Below are positions 1 through 8,354 of a stretch of 64,000 nt of DNA, one piece after another. The stretch comes from Eggerthella sinensis (GTDB lineage Bacteria; Actinomycetota; Coriobacteriia; Coriobacteriales; Eggerthellaceae): contig NZ_PPTT01000006.1 in assembly GCF_003339815.1 (NCBI RefSeq), positions 121,227 through 185,226 of the forward strand. The letters are read 5' to 3'. The notes under the pieces were generated by a model. It ran no database searches. It saw nothing but the letters and a program-made list of their open reading frames with translations, and was not told the DNA's origin. Position 1 is the first letter of the stretch. Each line of letters begins with the position of its first letter. Both the position numbers and the translations under genes were made by a program.

Positions 1-902
1 AAGTGGTGCGCTCCATCAACGCCGACCACGTGAATCCGCGCTACCTGAGCGAGGTCGGGCTGTCCGAGAACATCGTGGCCACCACCTCGTACCAGGATGC
101 GCTGCTGCACGCGGAGGCCGCCGTCATCGTCACGCCCTCGAACCTCATGCGCGGCGTGGCCTGCGCGCTCGCCGACGTGGTGGACGCCGACTTCCCGGTG
201 ATCATCTGCTCGAAGGGCGTCGAAGAGGGCAGCGGCCTCTTGCCCGTGGAGGTGTTCGAGGCCGAGATGGGCAACGCGAGCCGTCTGGCCGTGCTCTCGG
301 GCCCGAACTTCGCCGCCGAGGTCATCCGCGGCATCCCGACGGGCACCGTCATCGCAAGCTCCGACGAGGGCACGGCGACGTTCTTCCAAGAGCTGTTCGC
401 CTCCGAGACGTTTCGCACGTACGTGAGCGACGACGTGTGCGGCGTGGAGCTGTGCGCGGCGTTCAAGAACGTCATCGCCATCGCCGTGGGCCTGTCGTAC
501 GGCCTCGGGTACGGCGACAACACGGCGGCCATGCTCATGACGCGCGGCCTTGCCGAGATGAGCCGCCTCGTCGTGCGCTGCGGCGGGCAGGCCCTCACGT
601 GCATGGGCCTTGCCGGCACCGGCGACCTCGTGGCCACGTGCACTTCCGAGCACTCGCGCAACCGCCGGTTCGGCAAGCTGCTGGCCGAGGGCGGCACGCT
701 CGACGAGTTCACCGCCGAGACGCACATGGTGGCCGAGGGCGCGCTCGCGTGCAAGACGCTGCAGACGCTGGCCGAGGCCTATCAGGTGGAGCTGCCCATC
801 ACCGACGTGGTGCGGGCCATCGCCTGGGAGGGCGCCGACCCGCGCACGGTGGCGCAAACGCTCACGAGCCGACCGCTCACCACCGAATTCTACGGATTGT
901 AA
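1..902 (+). CDS. gpsA: Glycerol-3-phosphate dehydrogenase [NAD(P)+], 5' end outside window
   Basis: Makes sn-glycerol 3-phosphate from dihydroxyacetone phosphate, the backbone for phospholipids, in the cytoplasm. The frame is open from the first base and runs to a TAA at 900-902. The visible 299 residues begin inside the NAD-binding domain; the N-terminal glycine-rich motif lies upstream. Family landmarks are clear: LSGPNFAAEV, CAAFKNVIAIAVG (with the active-site lysine), and GLAGTGDLVATCTS near the C-terminus. A rho-independent terminator follows directly, so this is the last gene of its operon. The GTG at position 3 is only the first in-frame start in the window and is not the real start. 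Confidence 0.95.
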   Translation, partial: VVRSINADHVNPRYLSEVGLSENIVATTSYQDALLHAEAAVIVTPSNLMRGVACALADVVDADFPVIICSKGVEEGSGLLPVEVFEAEMGNASRLAVLSGPNFAAEVIRGIPTGTVIASSDEGTATFFQELFASETFRTYVSDDVCGVELCAAFKNVIAIAVGLSYGLGYGDNTAAMLMTRGLAEMSRLVVRCGGQALTCMGLAGTGDLVATCTSEHSRNRRFGKLLAEGGTLDEFTAETHMVAEGALACKTLQTLAEAYQVELPITDVVRAIAWEGADPRTVAQTLTSRPLTTEFYGL

Positions 903-905
903 GAG

Positions 906-932
906 ACGGGGCCGCGCATGCGGCCCCGTTTT
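906..932 (+). terminator. Rho-independent terminator of gpsA
   Basis: Perfect 10-bp stem (906-915 with 920-929), tetraloop GCAT, then TTTT. It starts 4 bases after the gpsA stop codon. Confidence 0.9.
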
Positions 933-1087
933 CGTCCGCGTCCCGCCCGCCGTGCGCCGTGCGCCGTGCGCGCACGTGCTATTCGCGTCTTCGTCATGCT
1001 TCAATCCACATGGGGGCAACAAGGCGTTGACCGGGCATTGACCGAACCCCGAATCGCATTGTGCCGGGGGCGCGGCTGTCGTAAGGT

Positions 1088-1300
1088 ACTACCTGTCACC
1101 AACGGAGCCCCCTTCTCCGGCGGCGGCGAAGACCTTTTGACAACCTATCCGAGTGCCCGTCGTCTCGTCTCTCGTGTGAACCCCCCCTCTCTCTCACTCT
1201 CTCAAACCTCCGACGGGCCAAGAGCATACGCACCTTCCCCTTCTCCTCTGTGCGTACTGCATTGCCTCCCTTGGGACCCCCCATCCCAAGGGAGGTTTTA
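1088..1300 (+). ncRNA. Candidate structured small RNA
   Basis: The 545-bp gap between gpsA and the lipoprotein gene has no convincing ORF, yet ends in a strong terminator at 1265-1300. Upstream of it are an 8-bp stem (1155-1162 with 1211-1218) enclosing a pyrimidine-rich stretch (CCCCCCCTCTCTCTC type, about 1180-1208) and a 10-bp stem with one bulge (1224-1233 with 1250-1260). A weak promoter (TTGTGC at 1059, 17 bp, TAAGGT at 1082) would start transcription near 1093. The C/U-rich loop could pair with Shine-Dalgarno sequences. It matches no RNA family I know; tmRNA, SRP RNA and RNase P motifs are absent. The stems and terminator are seen; the RNA itself is inferred. Confidence 0.35.
1265..1300 (+). 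terminator. Strong intrinsic terminator in a gene-free region
   Basis: Perfect 12-bp stem (1265-1276 with 1284-1295), C-rich 7-nt loop, followed by TTTTATTTT. No protein gene ends nearby (gpsA already has its own terminator 330 bp upstream), so it implies a separate transcript. Confidence 0.85.
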
Positions 1301-1375
1301 TTTTGCCCCCATCCCTCGCTCGCTGCGATCCGCGGTCCCTTCCGGTTTCATGCCGATCGGGGACGGCGGACGATC

Positions 1376-1384
1376 TGCTATGCT
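1376..1384 (+). promoter_or_regulatory. Extended -10 promoter element of the lipoprotein gene
   Basis: TGC directly followed by TATGCT, about 95 bp before the lipoprotein start. No good -35 is visible, as expected for an extended -10 promoter. The same TGC-hexamer form occurs at 15133, 16484 and 45693. Confidence 0.45.
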
Positions 1385-1477
1385 GTGTCGAAGCGAAGAG
1401 GCGCGAAGGGACGCGGCGCATGCCGACGGCAAGCCCGCATCGCGTCATGGGAGGGAAGGCGTGGAAGGGGAGTGGCG

Positions 1478-1918
1478 ATGAAGAAGAGGTTCCTGATTGC
1501 ATCCGTGCTGATCGGCGTGGTGTGCGCGCTGTGCCTGGCAGGCTGCCAGAGCGCGTCGAGCGTGCCGCCGGCGGGCTCGACGGCCGAGGCGGGCCTGCCC
1601 GACTGGGCGGACGAGGACGCGGTCAAAGCCGAGGCGCTCGAGGTCATCGAGGAGTTCGCGGACGGCGACTACGACGCCGTCGTGGCCCGGTTCGACAACC
1701 CCGAGGTGAAGGCGGCCGACTTCGAACGGGCGGCCGCCACCATCGAGGGCGTCGGGGATTTCAGATTCTACAGCGACGTCACGTTCGCGCGCTACGAAAC
1801 CGAGTCCGACGGCACGGCGGCCGTCGTGGCGCAGACCGCGGACTACGTGAACGGAAAGCTCATGTACTCGGTGGGGATCGCCGAAAGCGGCAAGCTCACG
1901 GCGTTCCGCGTCCAGTAG
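1478..1918 (+). CDS. Small secreted lipoprotein, DUF3887-like
   Basis: 146-residue protein with a lipoprotein signal peptide: basic MKKR start, hydrophobic stretch, and lipobox LAGC with the lipidated cysteine at residue 23. The mature part opens with a short Ser/Pro/Gly linker followed by about 105 residues of alternating helix and strand resembling the DUF3887 fold (small NTF2-like domain); no catalytic motif is visible. The ATG at 1478 is chosen because it gives a complete signal peptide; the frame is open further upstream but non-credible. It stands alone and converges with the next leftward gene. Function unknown. Confidence 0.75.
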   Translation: MKKRFLIASVLIGVVCALCLAGCQSASSVPPAGSTAEAGLPDWADEDAVKAEALEVIEEFADGDYDAVVARFDNPEVKAADFERAAATIEGVGDFRFYSDVTFARYETESDGTAAVVAQTADYVNGKLMYSVGIAESGKLTAFRVQ

Positions 1919-1942
1919 CGGTTCGCGTCGGCGCGCCGCCGG

Positions 1943-3940
1943 CTAATCGTCTTCCAGCTCGTCGCCGAGCGCGGCGAGGTAGGGTTTCGTGTCCACGAGG
2001 CGGGCGAGCGTCACCATGCCGGTCCACCGGTTCGTCTCGGTGGCCACGAGCCCCGGCTTGTACGCGAGCATCGTCACCGTCATGTCGGCGGCGAGGCACG
2101 GCCGCGCAGCCGCGCCCGTTTGGGCCGACAGCCCGCTCGGCACGTCGACGGCCACCGTGAAAGGGGCGTCCTTCGCCCGCATCGGCGCGCTGCGGCGCTC
2201 CCCGCGCTCATGGCGGCCGCGCTCGAGCGCGCGCTTGCGGTGCCGGCCGCGGCCCTTCCCGCGCGACCCCTCGAACCGGCGGCGGTTCGCCGCGCGAATC
2301 CACGCGGCGTAGGGCGGGCGCACCTCGTCGCCCGCGAAGCCCGTGCCCAGGATGGCGTCCACCACGGCCTCGGCGCCGTCGATGGCGTCGATCAGCACGT
2401 CGGCGTCGGGGGCGATGAGCACGCGCAGCGGCAGGTCGCGCTCGGCCGTGTCGGCGAACACGTCGAGGGCGGTCGAGCGGGCCGGTTCGGCCTTGATGCG
2501 CTCGGCCAGGTCGGACGTGATGAGGGTGACGGGGTAGTCCTGCTCGGCCAGCGCGCGGGCGGCCACCCAGCCGTCCCCGCCGTTGTTGCCCGCGCCGGCC
2601 AGCACCACGACGGGCGCCGGATCGGGCACGTGCAGGCGCACCGTGTCGGCCACGGCCGTGCCCGCCCGCTCCATGAGCTCGGCCAGCGGGGTTCCGTCGT
2701 CGGCGATGAGCCGCTCGAGCGCCGCCACGTCGGCCACGTCGAGCACGCACCGGCGCTCGCGCTCGCGTTCCACGCCCGCCACCGTCATGATGCGCGTGTT
2801 GCTGATCAGCCCGTTCAGCATGACGAAGGGGCGCTTGAGGCGCCACGAGCGCACGGCGCGCACCAGAAGCGAGACGCCCCACGCGGCCATGAGCACCACC
2901 CACGCCCACACGAGCAGCGTCTGGTTGTGCGCGGCGAAGTTGACGATCGCGCCCATTTCCCCCGAGGTGGAGGGGTCGAGCCCCACCACGCCCGACAGCG
3001 CGGCGAACGGCGCCCAGATCATGAGGTACAGGAGGCCGTAGCGCGCGAGGAACTGGTACCAGTGCGCGCGCGACGCGTCGGAGCGCACGATGCGCAGCCG
3101 CAGCAGCTTCTGCCCGAGCGTTTGGCCGTGCGTGACGACGGGCACGACGACGAAGCAGAGCAGCAGGACGGCGCGGTCGGTCCACACGCTGATCGTCTCC
3201 TGCCCGGAAAGCCCCGCCGCCGCGAGCCCGAAGCCCACGAGCATGCCGAGGAACCCGGCGATGAGCAGGTCGAGCAAAAACGACAGCGCGCGCTTCGTCA
3301 CGCTCGCGCGCATGCCCGCCTCGCGCGCCTCCTCGTTCACGAGGCGGAAGTCGGGCAGCACGCGCATGGCGGGCCCCACCATCCAGAAGCCCACCATGGC
3401 GCCCAGCGTGTTCATCATGAGGTCGTCCACGTCGAACAGGCGGTACGGGTGCTCGTACAGCCCCCATAGGCCGGTGAGCTGCGTCGTCTCGAACGACAGC
3501 GTCACCAGAAAGCCGATGATGAGCGTCTGCCACCACGTGCGGCGGAAGTAGTAGCGCAGGTACATGCCCAGCGGCACGAGCAGCAGCACGTTGAAGAACG
3601 CCTCGTAGACGTAGGGGTCGCGCAGGGTGGCCAGCCAGGTGGACGGGTTGCTCGGCGAGAACGAGGTCTCGGCCAGGAACTCGTGCACGAAGTTGAACGG
3701 CACGAGCTGCGGCGTCTGCGCGTAGGGCACGATGGCCGTGCGATCCTCCGGCAGCGGCAGCAGCACGAGGAAGTAGGCGCACAGCAGGTAGAACACGAAC
3801 GAGTACACCACGAGCGTGCGCAGCCACGGGATGGACCCGAACTTGCGGTACTGGTAGACCATGTAGGGGATGGTGATGACGAAGGCGATGAGGGGGAAGG
3901 ACAGCGCGGCCATCACGATGTTGGAGACGTAGACGTTCAT
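1943..3940 (-). CDS. VanZ-RDD membrane protein fused to NAD(P)HX epimerase domain
   Basis: 665-residue protein joining three modules in one frame. Residues 1-200 form a VanZ-like membrane domain (several helices, FETTQL near 150). Residues 215-385 form an RDD domain (GQTLGQKLLRLRIV near 272). Residues 395-665 form a YjeF_N-type NAD(P)H-hydrate epimerase domain with AGAGNNGGDGW (448-458) and VDVPSGL (598-604). The epimerase normally repairs hydrated NAD(P)H in the cytosol; here it would be tethered to the membrane. The usual dehydratase partner domain (YjeF_C) is missing. An Arg/Lys-rich insert (553-590) interrupts the epimerase. Internal methionines at 374 and 385 lack a ribosome binding site, which favours a true fusion. 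It lies 79 bp downstream of the alkyltransferase-like gene on the same strand. Confidence 0.8.
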   Translation of the reverse strand: MNVYVSNIVMAALSFPLIAFVITIPYMVYQYRKFGSIPWLRTLVVYSFVFYLLCAYFLVLLPLPEDRTAIVPYAQTPQLVPFNFVHEFLAETSFSPSNPSTWLATLRDPYVYEAFFNVLLLVPLGMYLRYYFRRTWWQTLIIGFLVTLSFETTQLTGLWGLYEHPYRLFDVDDLMMNTLGAMVGFWMVGPAMRVLPDFRLVNEEAREAGMRASVTKRALSFLLDLLIAGFLGMLVGFGLAAAGLSGQETISVWTDRAVLLLCFVVVPVVTHGQTLGQKLLRLRIVRSDASRAHWYQFLARYGLLYLMIWAPFAALSGVVGLDPSTSGEMGAIVNFAAHNQTLLVWAWVVLMAAWGVSLLVRAVRSWRLKRPFVMLNGLISNTRIMTVAGVERERERRCVLDVADVAALERLIADDGTPLAELMERAGTAVADTVRLHVPDPAPVVVLAGAGNNGGDGWVAARALAEQDYPVTLITSDLAERIKAEPARSTALDVFADTAERDLPLRVLIAPDADVLIDAIDGAEAVVDAILGTGFAGDEVRPPYAAWIRAANRRRFEGSRGKGRGRHRKRALERGRHERGERRSAPMRAKDAPFTVAVDVPSGLSAQTGAAARPCLAADMTVTMLAYKPGLVATETNRWTGMVTLARLVDTKPYLAALGDELEDD

Positions 3941-4019
3941 GCGGGAAAGTGCCTTTCGAGGTTCACGGGTCGGTTGAGGGTCGGACGGACGGGGCGGGCG
4001 CGGCGCGGCGGGCGGGCGC

Positions 4020-4499
4020 CTAGCGCGCGCCGTTCGCGCGCTCGCGCTCGAGGGCGAGCAGCGCGCCGCGCAGCTTGGCGTGCGCCCCGATAGGCGTGCC
4101 GCCGGCGCCCACGATGCGGTGGTCGGGCACGAGCACCGCAAGCGGGTTCTTGTGCACCGCGCTTCCCACGGCGCGGTACGAATCCGGCTTGCCGAGCAGG
4201 GCGGCCACGTCGGCGGTGGTGAGCGTCTCGCCGAAGGGGATACGCTCCAATTCGCGCCATACGGCCAGCTGGAAGGGGGTGCCGTCCGGCGCGAGGGGCA
4301 CGTCGAACGTCCGGCGCTTGCCGGCGAGGTACGCGAGCAGCTGGTTCGCCGCGCGGCTTGTGAGCGCACTCGGGCGGCGTTCTCCCGGCAGGGCGACGTC
4401 GCCGAACACGACGCGGGTCACGCCGCGCTCGTCCGCGGCGATGGTGACCGGCCCGTGCGGCGTCCAGTAAACGTAATGCGTGCCAATGCGTGGTGCCAC
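4020..4499 (-). CDS. Alkyltransferase-like protein (MGMT family without active-site cysteine)
   Basis: 159 residues aligning with O6-methylguanine-DNA methyltransferases over the whole DNA-binding domain: FQLAVWRELERIPFGET (76-92), the arginine finger in YRAVG (Arg109) and NP at 118-119. The catalytic PCHR box reads PDHR (125-128, codons CCC GAC CAC CGC), so the methyl-accepting cysteine is Asp126. Known alkyltransferase-like (ATL) proteins bind alkylated guanine and flag it for nucleotide excision repair; most carry Trp or Ala here. It should therefore bind rather than repair lesions directly (inference). GTG start with AGAAGG upstream; no ATG is available. First gene of a leftward pair with the VanZ-RDD-epimerase gene. 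Confidence 0.85.
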   Translation of the reverse strand: MAPRIGTHYVYWTPHGPVTIAADERGVTRVVFGDVALPGERRPSALTSRAANQLLAYLAGKRRTFDVPLAPDGTPFQLAVWRELERIPFGETLTTADVAALLGKPDSYRAVGSAVHKNPLAVLVPDHRIVGAGGTPIGAHAKLRGALLALERERANGAR

Positions 4500-4525
4500 G
4501 GCGCCTTCTTCCAGAGGGGACTATC

Positions 4526-4531
4526 ATTATA
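4526..4531 (-). promoter_or_regulatory. -10 box of the leftward alkyltransferase-like gene
   Basis: Exact TATAAT on the minus strand, 27 bp before the GTG start. No clear -35 hexamer at 16-18 bp. The 170-bp divergent gap also holds a TAGAAT (about 4633) that may serve rpe. Confidence 0.5.
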
Positions 4532-4669
4532 CTGTAGTGCGCCCTGTCGCGGGGAAGCGGTTGAGCCTCGCCGTCATCGTGTTGTTTTCCTCCATCGCGC
4601 CGCCGCAGGAGCGAGGGCGCGGGCGGTTTGCGTTAGAATGAGCGCAACAGCGATGAGGAAGGAAGCAGC

Positions 4670-5380
4670 ATGTTCGAATCGGTGAAGATCGCGCCGTCCA
4701 TCCTGTCGGCAGATTTCATGCATCTGGGGCGCGACATCGCGCTCATCGAGGAAGCCGGCGCAGGGTACGTGCACGTGGACGTGATGGACGGCCATTTCGT
4801 GCCGAACCTCACGATGGGCGTGCCGGTGGTCAAGCAGCTCAAGAAGGCGACGAACCTGCCGCTCGACGTGCATCTCATGATAGCGAACCCGCTCGAGCAG
4901 CTGCCGTGGTTCCTCGACGCGGGGGCCGACTCGGTGACGGTGCACGCCGAAGCGCTCGACGCCGATCAGCTCATGCGCGCCATCGCGGCCATCCATGCCG
5001 CCGGCGCGAAGGCGGCCGTCAGCGTGAAGCCCCGCACGACGGCAGGCGCGTTGGCGCCGGTCATCGCGGACGTGGACATGGTGCTCGTCATGAGCGTGGA
5101 GCCCGGCTTCTCGGGCCAGAGCTATATCGAGGGCAGCGACGCGAAGGTGGCGCGCATCGTGGACGTGGCGCGCGCCGTGGGAGCGTCCCCGCTCATCCAG
5201 GTGGACGGCGGCATCGGCGTGAAGACGGCCCCGCTCGTGGCCGCCGCCGGCGCCGATGTGCTCGTGTGCGGCAACGCCGTGTTCGCCGCGGACGACCCGG
5301 CCGCCGCGCTCGCCGCCGTGCAGGCCGCAGCCGACGAGGCGGGCCTCGCCGCGCTGGCCGCCGCGCCGAAGGGGGCGTGA
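4670..5380 (+). CDS. rpe: Ribulose-phosphate 3-epimerase
   Basis: 236-residue TIM-barrel enzyme of the pentose phosphate pathway interconverting ribulose 5-phosphate and xylulose 5-phosphate. Family motifs: IAPSILSADF at the N-terminus, YVHVDVMDGHFVPNLTMG with metal-binding His/Asp, DVHLMI, VMSVEPGFSGQ, and IQVDGGI. Length is slightly above the usual 215-230 because of an Ala-rich C-terminal tail. ATG at 4670 follows GAGGAAGGA. It is separated by 3 bp from the cysteine desulfurase gene, so the two are cotranscribed. Confidence 0.96.
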   Translation: MFESVKIAPSILSADFMHLGRDIALIEEAGAGYVHVDVMDGHFVPNLTMGVPVVKQLKKATNLPLDVHLMIANPLEQLPWFLDAGADSVTVHAEALDADQLMRAIAAIHAAGAKAAVSVKPRTTAGALAPVIADVDMVLVMSVEPGFSGQSYIEGSDAKVARIVDVARAVGASPLIQVDGGIGVKTAPLVAAAGADVLVCGNAVFAADDPAAALAAVQAAADEAGLAALAAAPKGA

Positions 5381-5383
5381 GGC

Positions 5384-6589
5384 ATGCCCTCCGTCGCTTC
5401 CGATTACGTCTACCTCGATTACGCGGCCACGGCGCCCCTGTGCGAAGAGGCGGCCGCGGCCATGGCGCCCTATCAGGTGCCCGGCCGCGCCAACCTCGCG
5501 GTGGGCGGCAACGCCAACTCGCTCCACGCGCCCGGCCGCGCGGCCTTCGCCGCGCTCGAGGACGCGCGCAAGTCGCTCGCGCGCGACCTGGGCGCGCGCC
5601 GTCCCGATGAGATCGTGTTCACGTCGGGGGCGACCGAGGCCGACGACGCCGCCGTCCTCGGTCTCGCGCAGGCGGCCGCCGCCGCGCGCCGCCGCTCGGG
5701 CGCGGGCGACTTCACGCCCCACGTCATCACGACGGCCGTCGAGCACGACGCGGTGCTCGCGCCCGCGAAGCGCCTCGAGGCGCAGGGCTTCCGCGTGACG
5801 CGGCTCGCCCCGAACCGCCAGGGCTTCATCGAGGTGCGCGCGCTCGAGGCGGCCCTCGACGAGAGCACGGTGCTCGTGTCGGTGCAGGCCGCGAACAGCG
5901 AGGTGGGCAGCATCCAGCCCATCGCCGAGCTCGCGCGCGCGACGCACGCGGCGGGCGCGCTGTTCCACACCGACGCCGTGCAGGCGCTCGGCAAAGCGCC
6001 CGTGAACCTGCAGGAGCTCGACGTGGACGCCGCGTCGTTCTCGGCCCACAAGGTGGGCGGGCCGAAGGGCGTCGGCGCGCTGTACCTGCGCTCGCGCATC
6101 CCGTTCGAGGCCTACGCCATCGGCGGCGGCCAGGAGAGCGGCCGGCGCAGCGGCACGCAGAACGTGGCGGGCGTCGCGGGCTTCGTCGCGGCGGCGCACG
6201 CGGCGGTGGAGGCGCAGGAGCTCGAGGCCGCGCGCCTGCGCGCGCTGCGCGACAAGCTGTACGCGGCCCTGTCGGCCACCGACGGCGTCGAGGCCACGGT
6301 GGACGTGGAGCCGGGCAGCGCCGACTTCCTGCCGAACATCGTGCACGTGCTGGTGAGCGGCCTGGAAAGCGAGACGCTCATCCTGCGCTTCGACATGCAG
6401 GGCTTCGGGGTGTCGGGCGGGTCGGCCTGCTCGTCGCACTCCCTCGAGCCGAGCCATGTGCTGCGCTCCCTCGGCATCGACGCCGACCGCGCGCACGGCG
6501 CGCTGCGCATCTCGATGGGGCGCTACACCACCGAGGCCGACATCGACGCGTTCATCGAGGCGACGGCGAAGAGCCTGGCCTGGAACTGA
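5384..6589 (+). CDS. Cysteine desulfurase (NifS/IscS type)
   Basis: 401-residue class V PLP enzyme that takes sulfur from cysteine to form a protein persulfide for Fe-S clusters or thio-modified tRNA. Visible: YLDYAATAPL at the start, TSGATEADD, VEHDAVL (PLP-stacking His), HTDAVQALGK, the PLP lysine in FSAHKVGGPKG (Lys223), RRSGTQN, and the sulfur-carrying cysteine in SGGSACSSHS (Cys349). No scaffold (iscU) or mnmA gene lies beside it. It follows rpe by 3 bp and precedes a PHP phosphatase by 18 bp. Confidence 0.93.
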   Translation: MPSVASDYVYLDYAATAPLCEEAAAAMAPYQVPGRANLAVGGNANSLHAPGRAAFAALEDARKSLARDLGARRPDEIVFTSGATEADDAAVLGLAQAAAAARRRSGAGDFTPHVITTAVEHDAVLAPAKRLEAQGFRVTRLAPNRQGFIEVRALEAALDESTVLVSVQAANSEVGSIQPIAELARATHAAGALFHTDAVQALGKAPVNLQELDVDAASFSAHKVGGPKGVGALYLRSRIPFEAYAIGGGQESGRRSGTQNVAGVAGFVAAAHAAVEAQELEAARLRALRDKLYAALSATDGVEATVDVEPGSADFLPNIVHVLVSGLESETLILRFDMQGFGVSGGSACSSHSLEPSHVLRSLGIDADRAHGALRISMGRYTTEADIDAFIEATAKSLAWN

Positions 6590-6607
6590 TACCGAGGAGC
6601 ATCGTCC

Positions 6608-7417
6608 ATGGAACTTGTCACCACGCACACGCACACCTGCTTCACGAACCACGGCGAGGGCACGGTGGAGGAGCTCGTTTCCGCCGCCGTGGCCGCGGGC
6701 GTGACCACCATCGCCGTCACGGAGCACTACCCGATGACCGACGCGTTCGACCCCGAGCACTATCTGGCCATGCCGGCCGAGCGCATGGGGGCGTACCTCG
6801 CGGCCATCGAGGAGGCGCGCGCCGCGCATCCCGAGATCGAGGTGATCACGGGCTGCGAGCTCGACTGGCTCGGCGACGACGAGGACCGCGTCTTCGCCGC
6901 GGAGGACTTCGCGCCCTTCAAGCTCATCCTGGGCTCGGTGCACTTCGTCGACCGCTGGCCCTTCGACGACCCCGCGCAGCGCGGCCGCTGGGACGAGGTG
7001 GGCGCCGACGATATCTGGCGCCGCTACTTCGAGGTGTGGTGCGAGGCCGTGTCCTCCGACGCGCCGTTCCACGTCATGGCCCATCCCGACCTGGCCAAGA
7101 AGTTCAACTTCTACCCGAGCTTCGACCCCCGGCCGCTCTACGAGGAGGCCGCCGAAGCCTGCGCCGCGGCCGGCCGCATGGTGGAGGTGAACACGTCGGG
7201 CTCGTACTACGCGTGCAAGGAGATGTTCCCCGCGCCGGCGCTGCTCGAGGCGTTTCGCCGCGCGGGCGTGCCCTGCACGGTGGGCACCGACGCGCACACG
7301 CCGGCCAACGTCGCGCGCGACATCGAGCAGGCGTACCGCCTCATGGCGCAAGCAGGTTATAGAACGGTAACGGTCCCGACAGCCGACGGCGACCGTCGAG
7401 AGGTTACCATCGTGTGA
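6608..7417 (+). CDS. PHP-domain phosphatase, HisJ-type histidinol-phosphatase
   Basis: 269-residue protein with the PHP metal-binding signature: THTHTCF (His pair) at the N-terminus, VTEHYP, GCELDW, GSVHF, MAHPDL, and the terminal TDAHTP. This matches the HisJ/HisK histidinol-phosphatase branch that dephosphorylates L-histidinol phosphate in histidine synthesis. No other his gene is near, so another phosphoester substrate remains possible. The start follows GAGGAGC at 8 bp. It lies in the rpe-led gene run. Confidence 0.8.
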   Translation: MELVTTHTHTCFTNHGEGTVEELVSAAVAAGVTTIAVTEHYPMTDAFDPEHYLAMPAERMGAYLAAIEEARAAHPEIEVITGCELDWLGDDEDRVFAAEDFAPFKLILGSVHFVDRWPFDDPAQRGRWDEVGADDIWRRYFEVWCEAVSSDAPFHVMAHPDLAKKFNFYPSFDPRPLYEEAAEACAAAGRMVEVNTSGSYYACKEMFPAPALLEAFRRAGVPCTVGTDAHTPANVARDIEQAYRLMAQAGYRTVTVPTADGDRREVTIV

Positions 7418-7448
7418 GCGTATTCCAGGACCGAAAGGACTTGATCAC

Positions 7449-8354
7449 ATGGTTGCAGCGAAGAAGAGCCAGAAAGACGATAAAACGCAGAAGGGCCTCG
7501 CGCAGCGCGCATCGGGCGTGCTGTCCAAGCCCGTCTCCGCCGTCACCACCGGTGCGCTCGAGCGGGCGCTGCTGGCCGAGTTTCCGGCGGCCGACGCCGA
7601 GGCGTGGGACCGCACGGGCATGACGGTGGGCGACCCGGCCCGTCTCGTCACCGGCGTGGCCGTCGCGCTCGACCCCACGGTCGAAGCCATCGAGAACGCC
7701 GCCAACGCAGGCGCGAACGTGCTGGTCACCCATCATCCGGCCTTCCTCGCGCCGCCCTCCTCGTTCATGCCGGCGTCGTCGGTGGCCGCCAACCCCGGCG
7801 CGGGCGTGTGGCGCGCCGTCGAGCGCGGCGTGTCCATCCTGTCGTACCACACGGCCCTCGACGTGAGCGTGCGCGCGCAGCGCGTGCTCCCCGGCATGCT
7901 CAACCTGAACTTCCAACAGGTGCTCGTGCCCATCCCGGGCTCGCGCGACAAGGGCTACGGCCAGCTGTGCACCCTCGGCGAGGACGACGGGCTCACGCTC
8001 GGCCAGCTCGCCGCGCGCTGCACCTCGGTGTTCGGGCGCACGCCGCGCGTGTGGGGCGACTTCCCGCGCGAGCTCGACCGCGTGGTCACCGCCACGGGAT
8101 CGGCCGGCGACCTCGGCAGGGCGTGTTTGCAGGCCCAGGTGGACTGCCTCGTGTGCGGCGAGATCAAGTACCACGATGCGCTCGAGCTCTCGCAGGCGGG
8201 CCTCGCCATCATCGACCTCGGCCACGACACGAGCGAGCTGCCACTCGTCGCGGTGCTGGCCGACGCGGTGGAGAGCGTGGGCATCCCCGGCGATCTGGTT
8301 ATGGTGGTGGATCAGGGAGATAACTGGTCGTACCCCGAAACTCTGCGGGTATAA
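7449..8354 (+). CDS. Nif3-like dinuclear metal protein (DUF34)
   Basis: 301-residue member of the Nif3/YqfO (GTP cyclohydrolase I type 2) family, which binds two metal ions; the biological role is not settled. Metal-binding motifs are present: VTHHPAF and, near the C-terminus, GEIKYHDA. A basic extension of about 35 residues (AAKKSQKDDKTQKG) precedes the conserved domain. The next gene encodes the zinc-ribbon coiled-coil protein with which Nif3 is also adjacent in mycobacteria, so the pairing is a conserved actinobacterial one. Confidence 0.88.
   Translation: MVAAKKSQKDDKTQKGLAQRASGVLSKPVSAVTTGALERALLAEFPAADAEAWDRTGMTVGDPARLVTGVAVALDPTVEAIENAANAGANVLVTHHPAFLAPPSSFMPASSVAANPGAGVWRAVERGVSILSYHTALDVSVRAQRVLPGMLNLNFQQVLVPIPGSRDKGYGQLCTLGEDDGLTLGQLAARCTSVFGRTPRVWGDFPRELDRVVTATGSAGDLGRACLQAQVDCLVCGEIKYHDALELSQAGLAIIDLGHDTSELPLVAVLADAVESVGIPGDLVMVVDQGDNWSYPETLRV

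Noticed and set aside
1059..1300. 6S RNA, tmRNA, SRP RNA or RNase P RNA
   Set aside because: No long closing stem with a central bubble joining both ends (6S), and none of the conserved motifs of the other RNAs. Kept only as an unassigned small RNA candidate.
1943..2785. Separate NAD(P)HX epimerase gene starting at an internal methionine
   Set aside because: The candidate starts at residues 374 and 385 of the fusion have no ribosome binding site and no stop codon separates them from the RDD domain, so a single fused gene was annotated. This is not proof; it is listed as a check in the findings.
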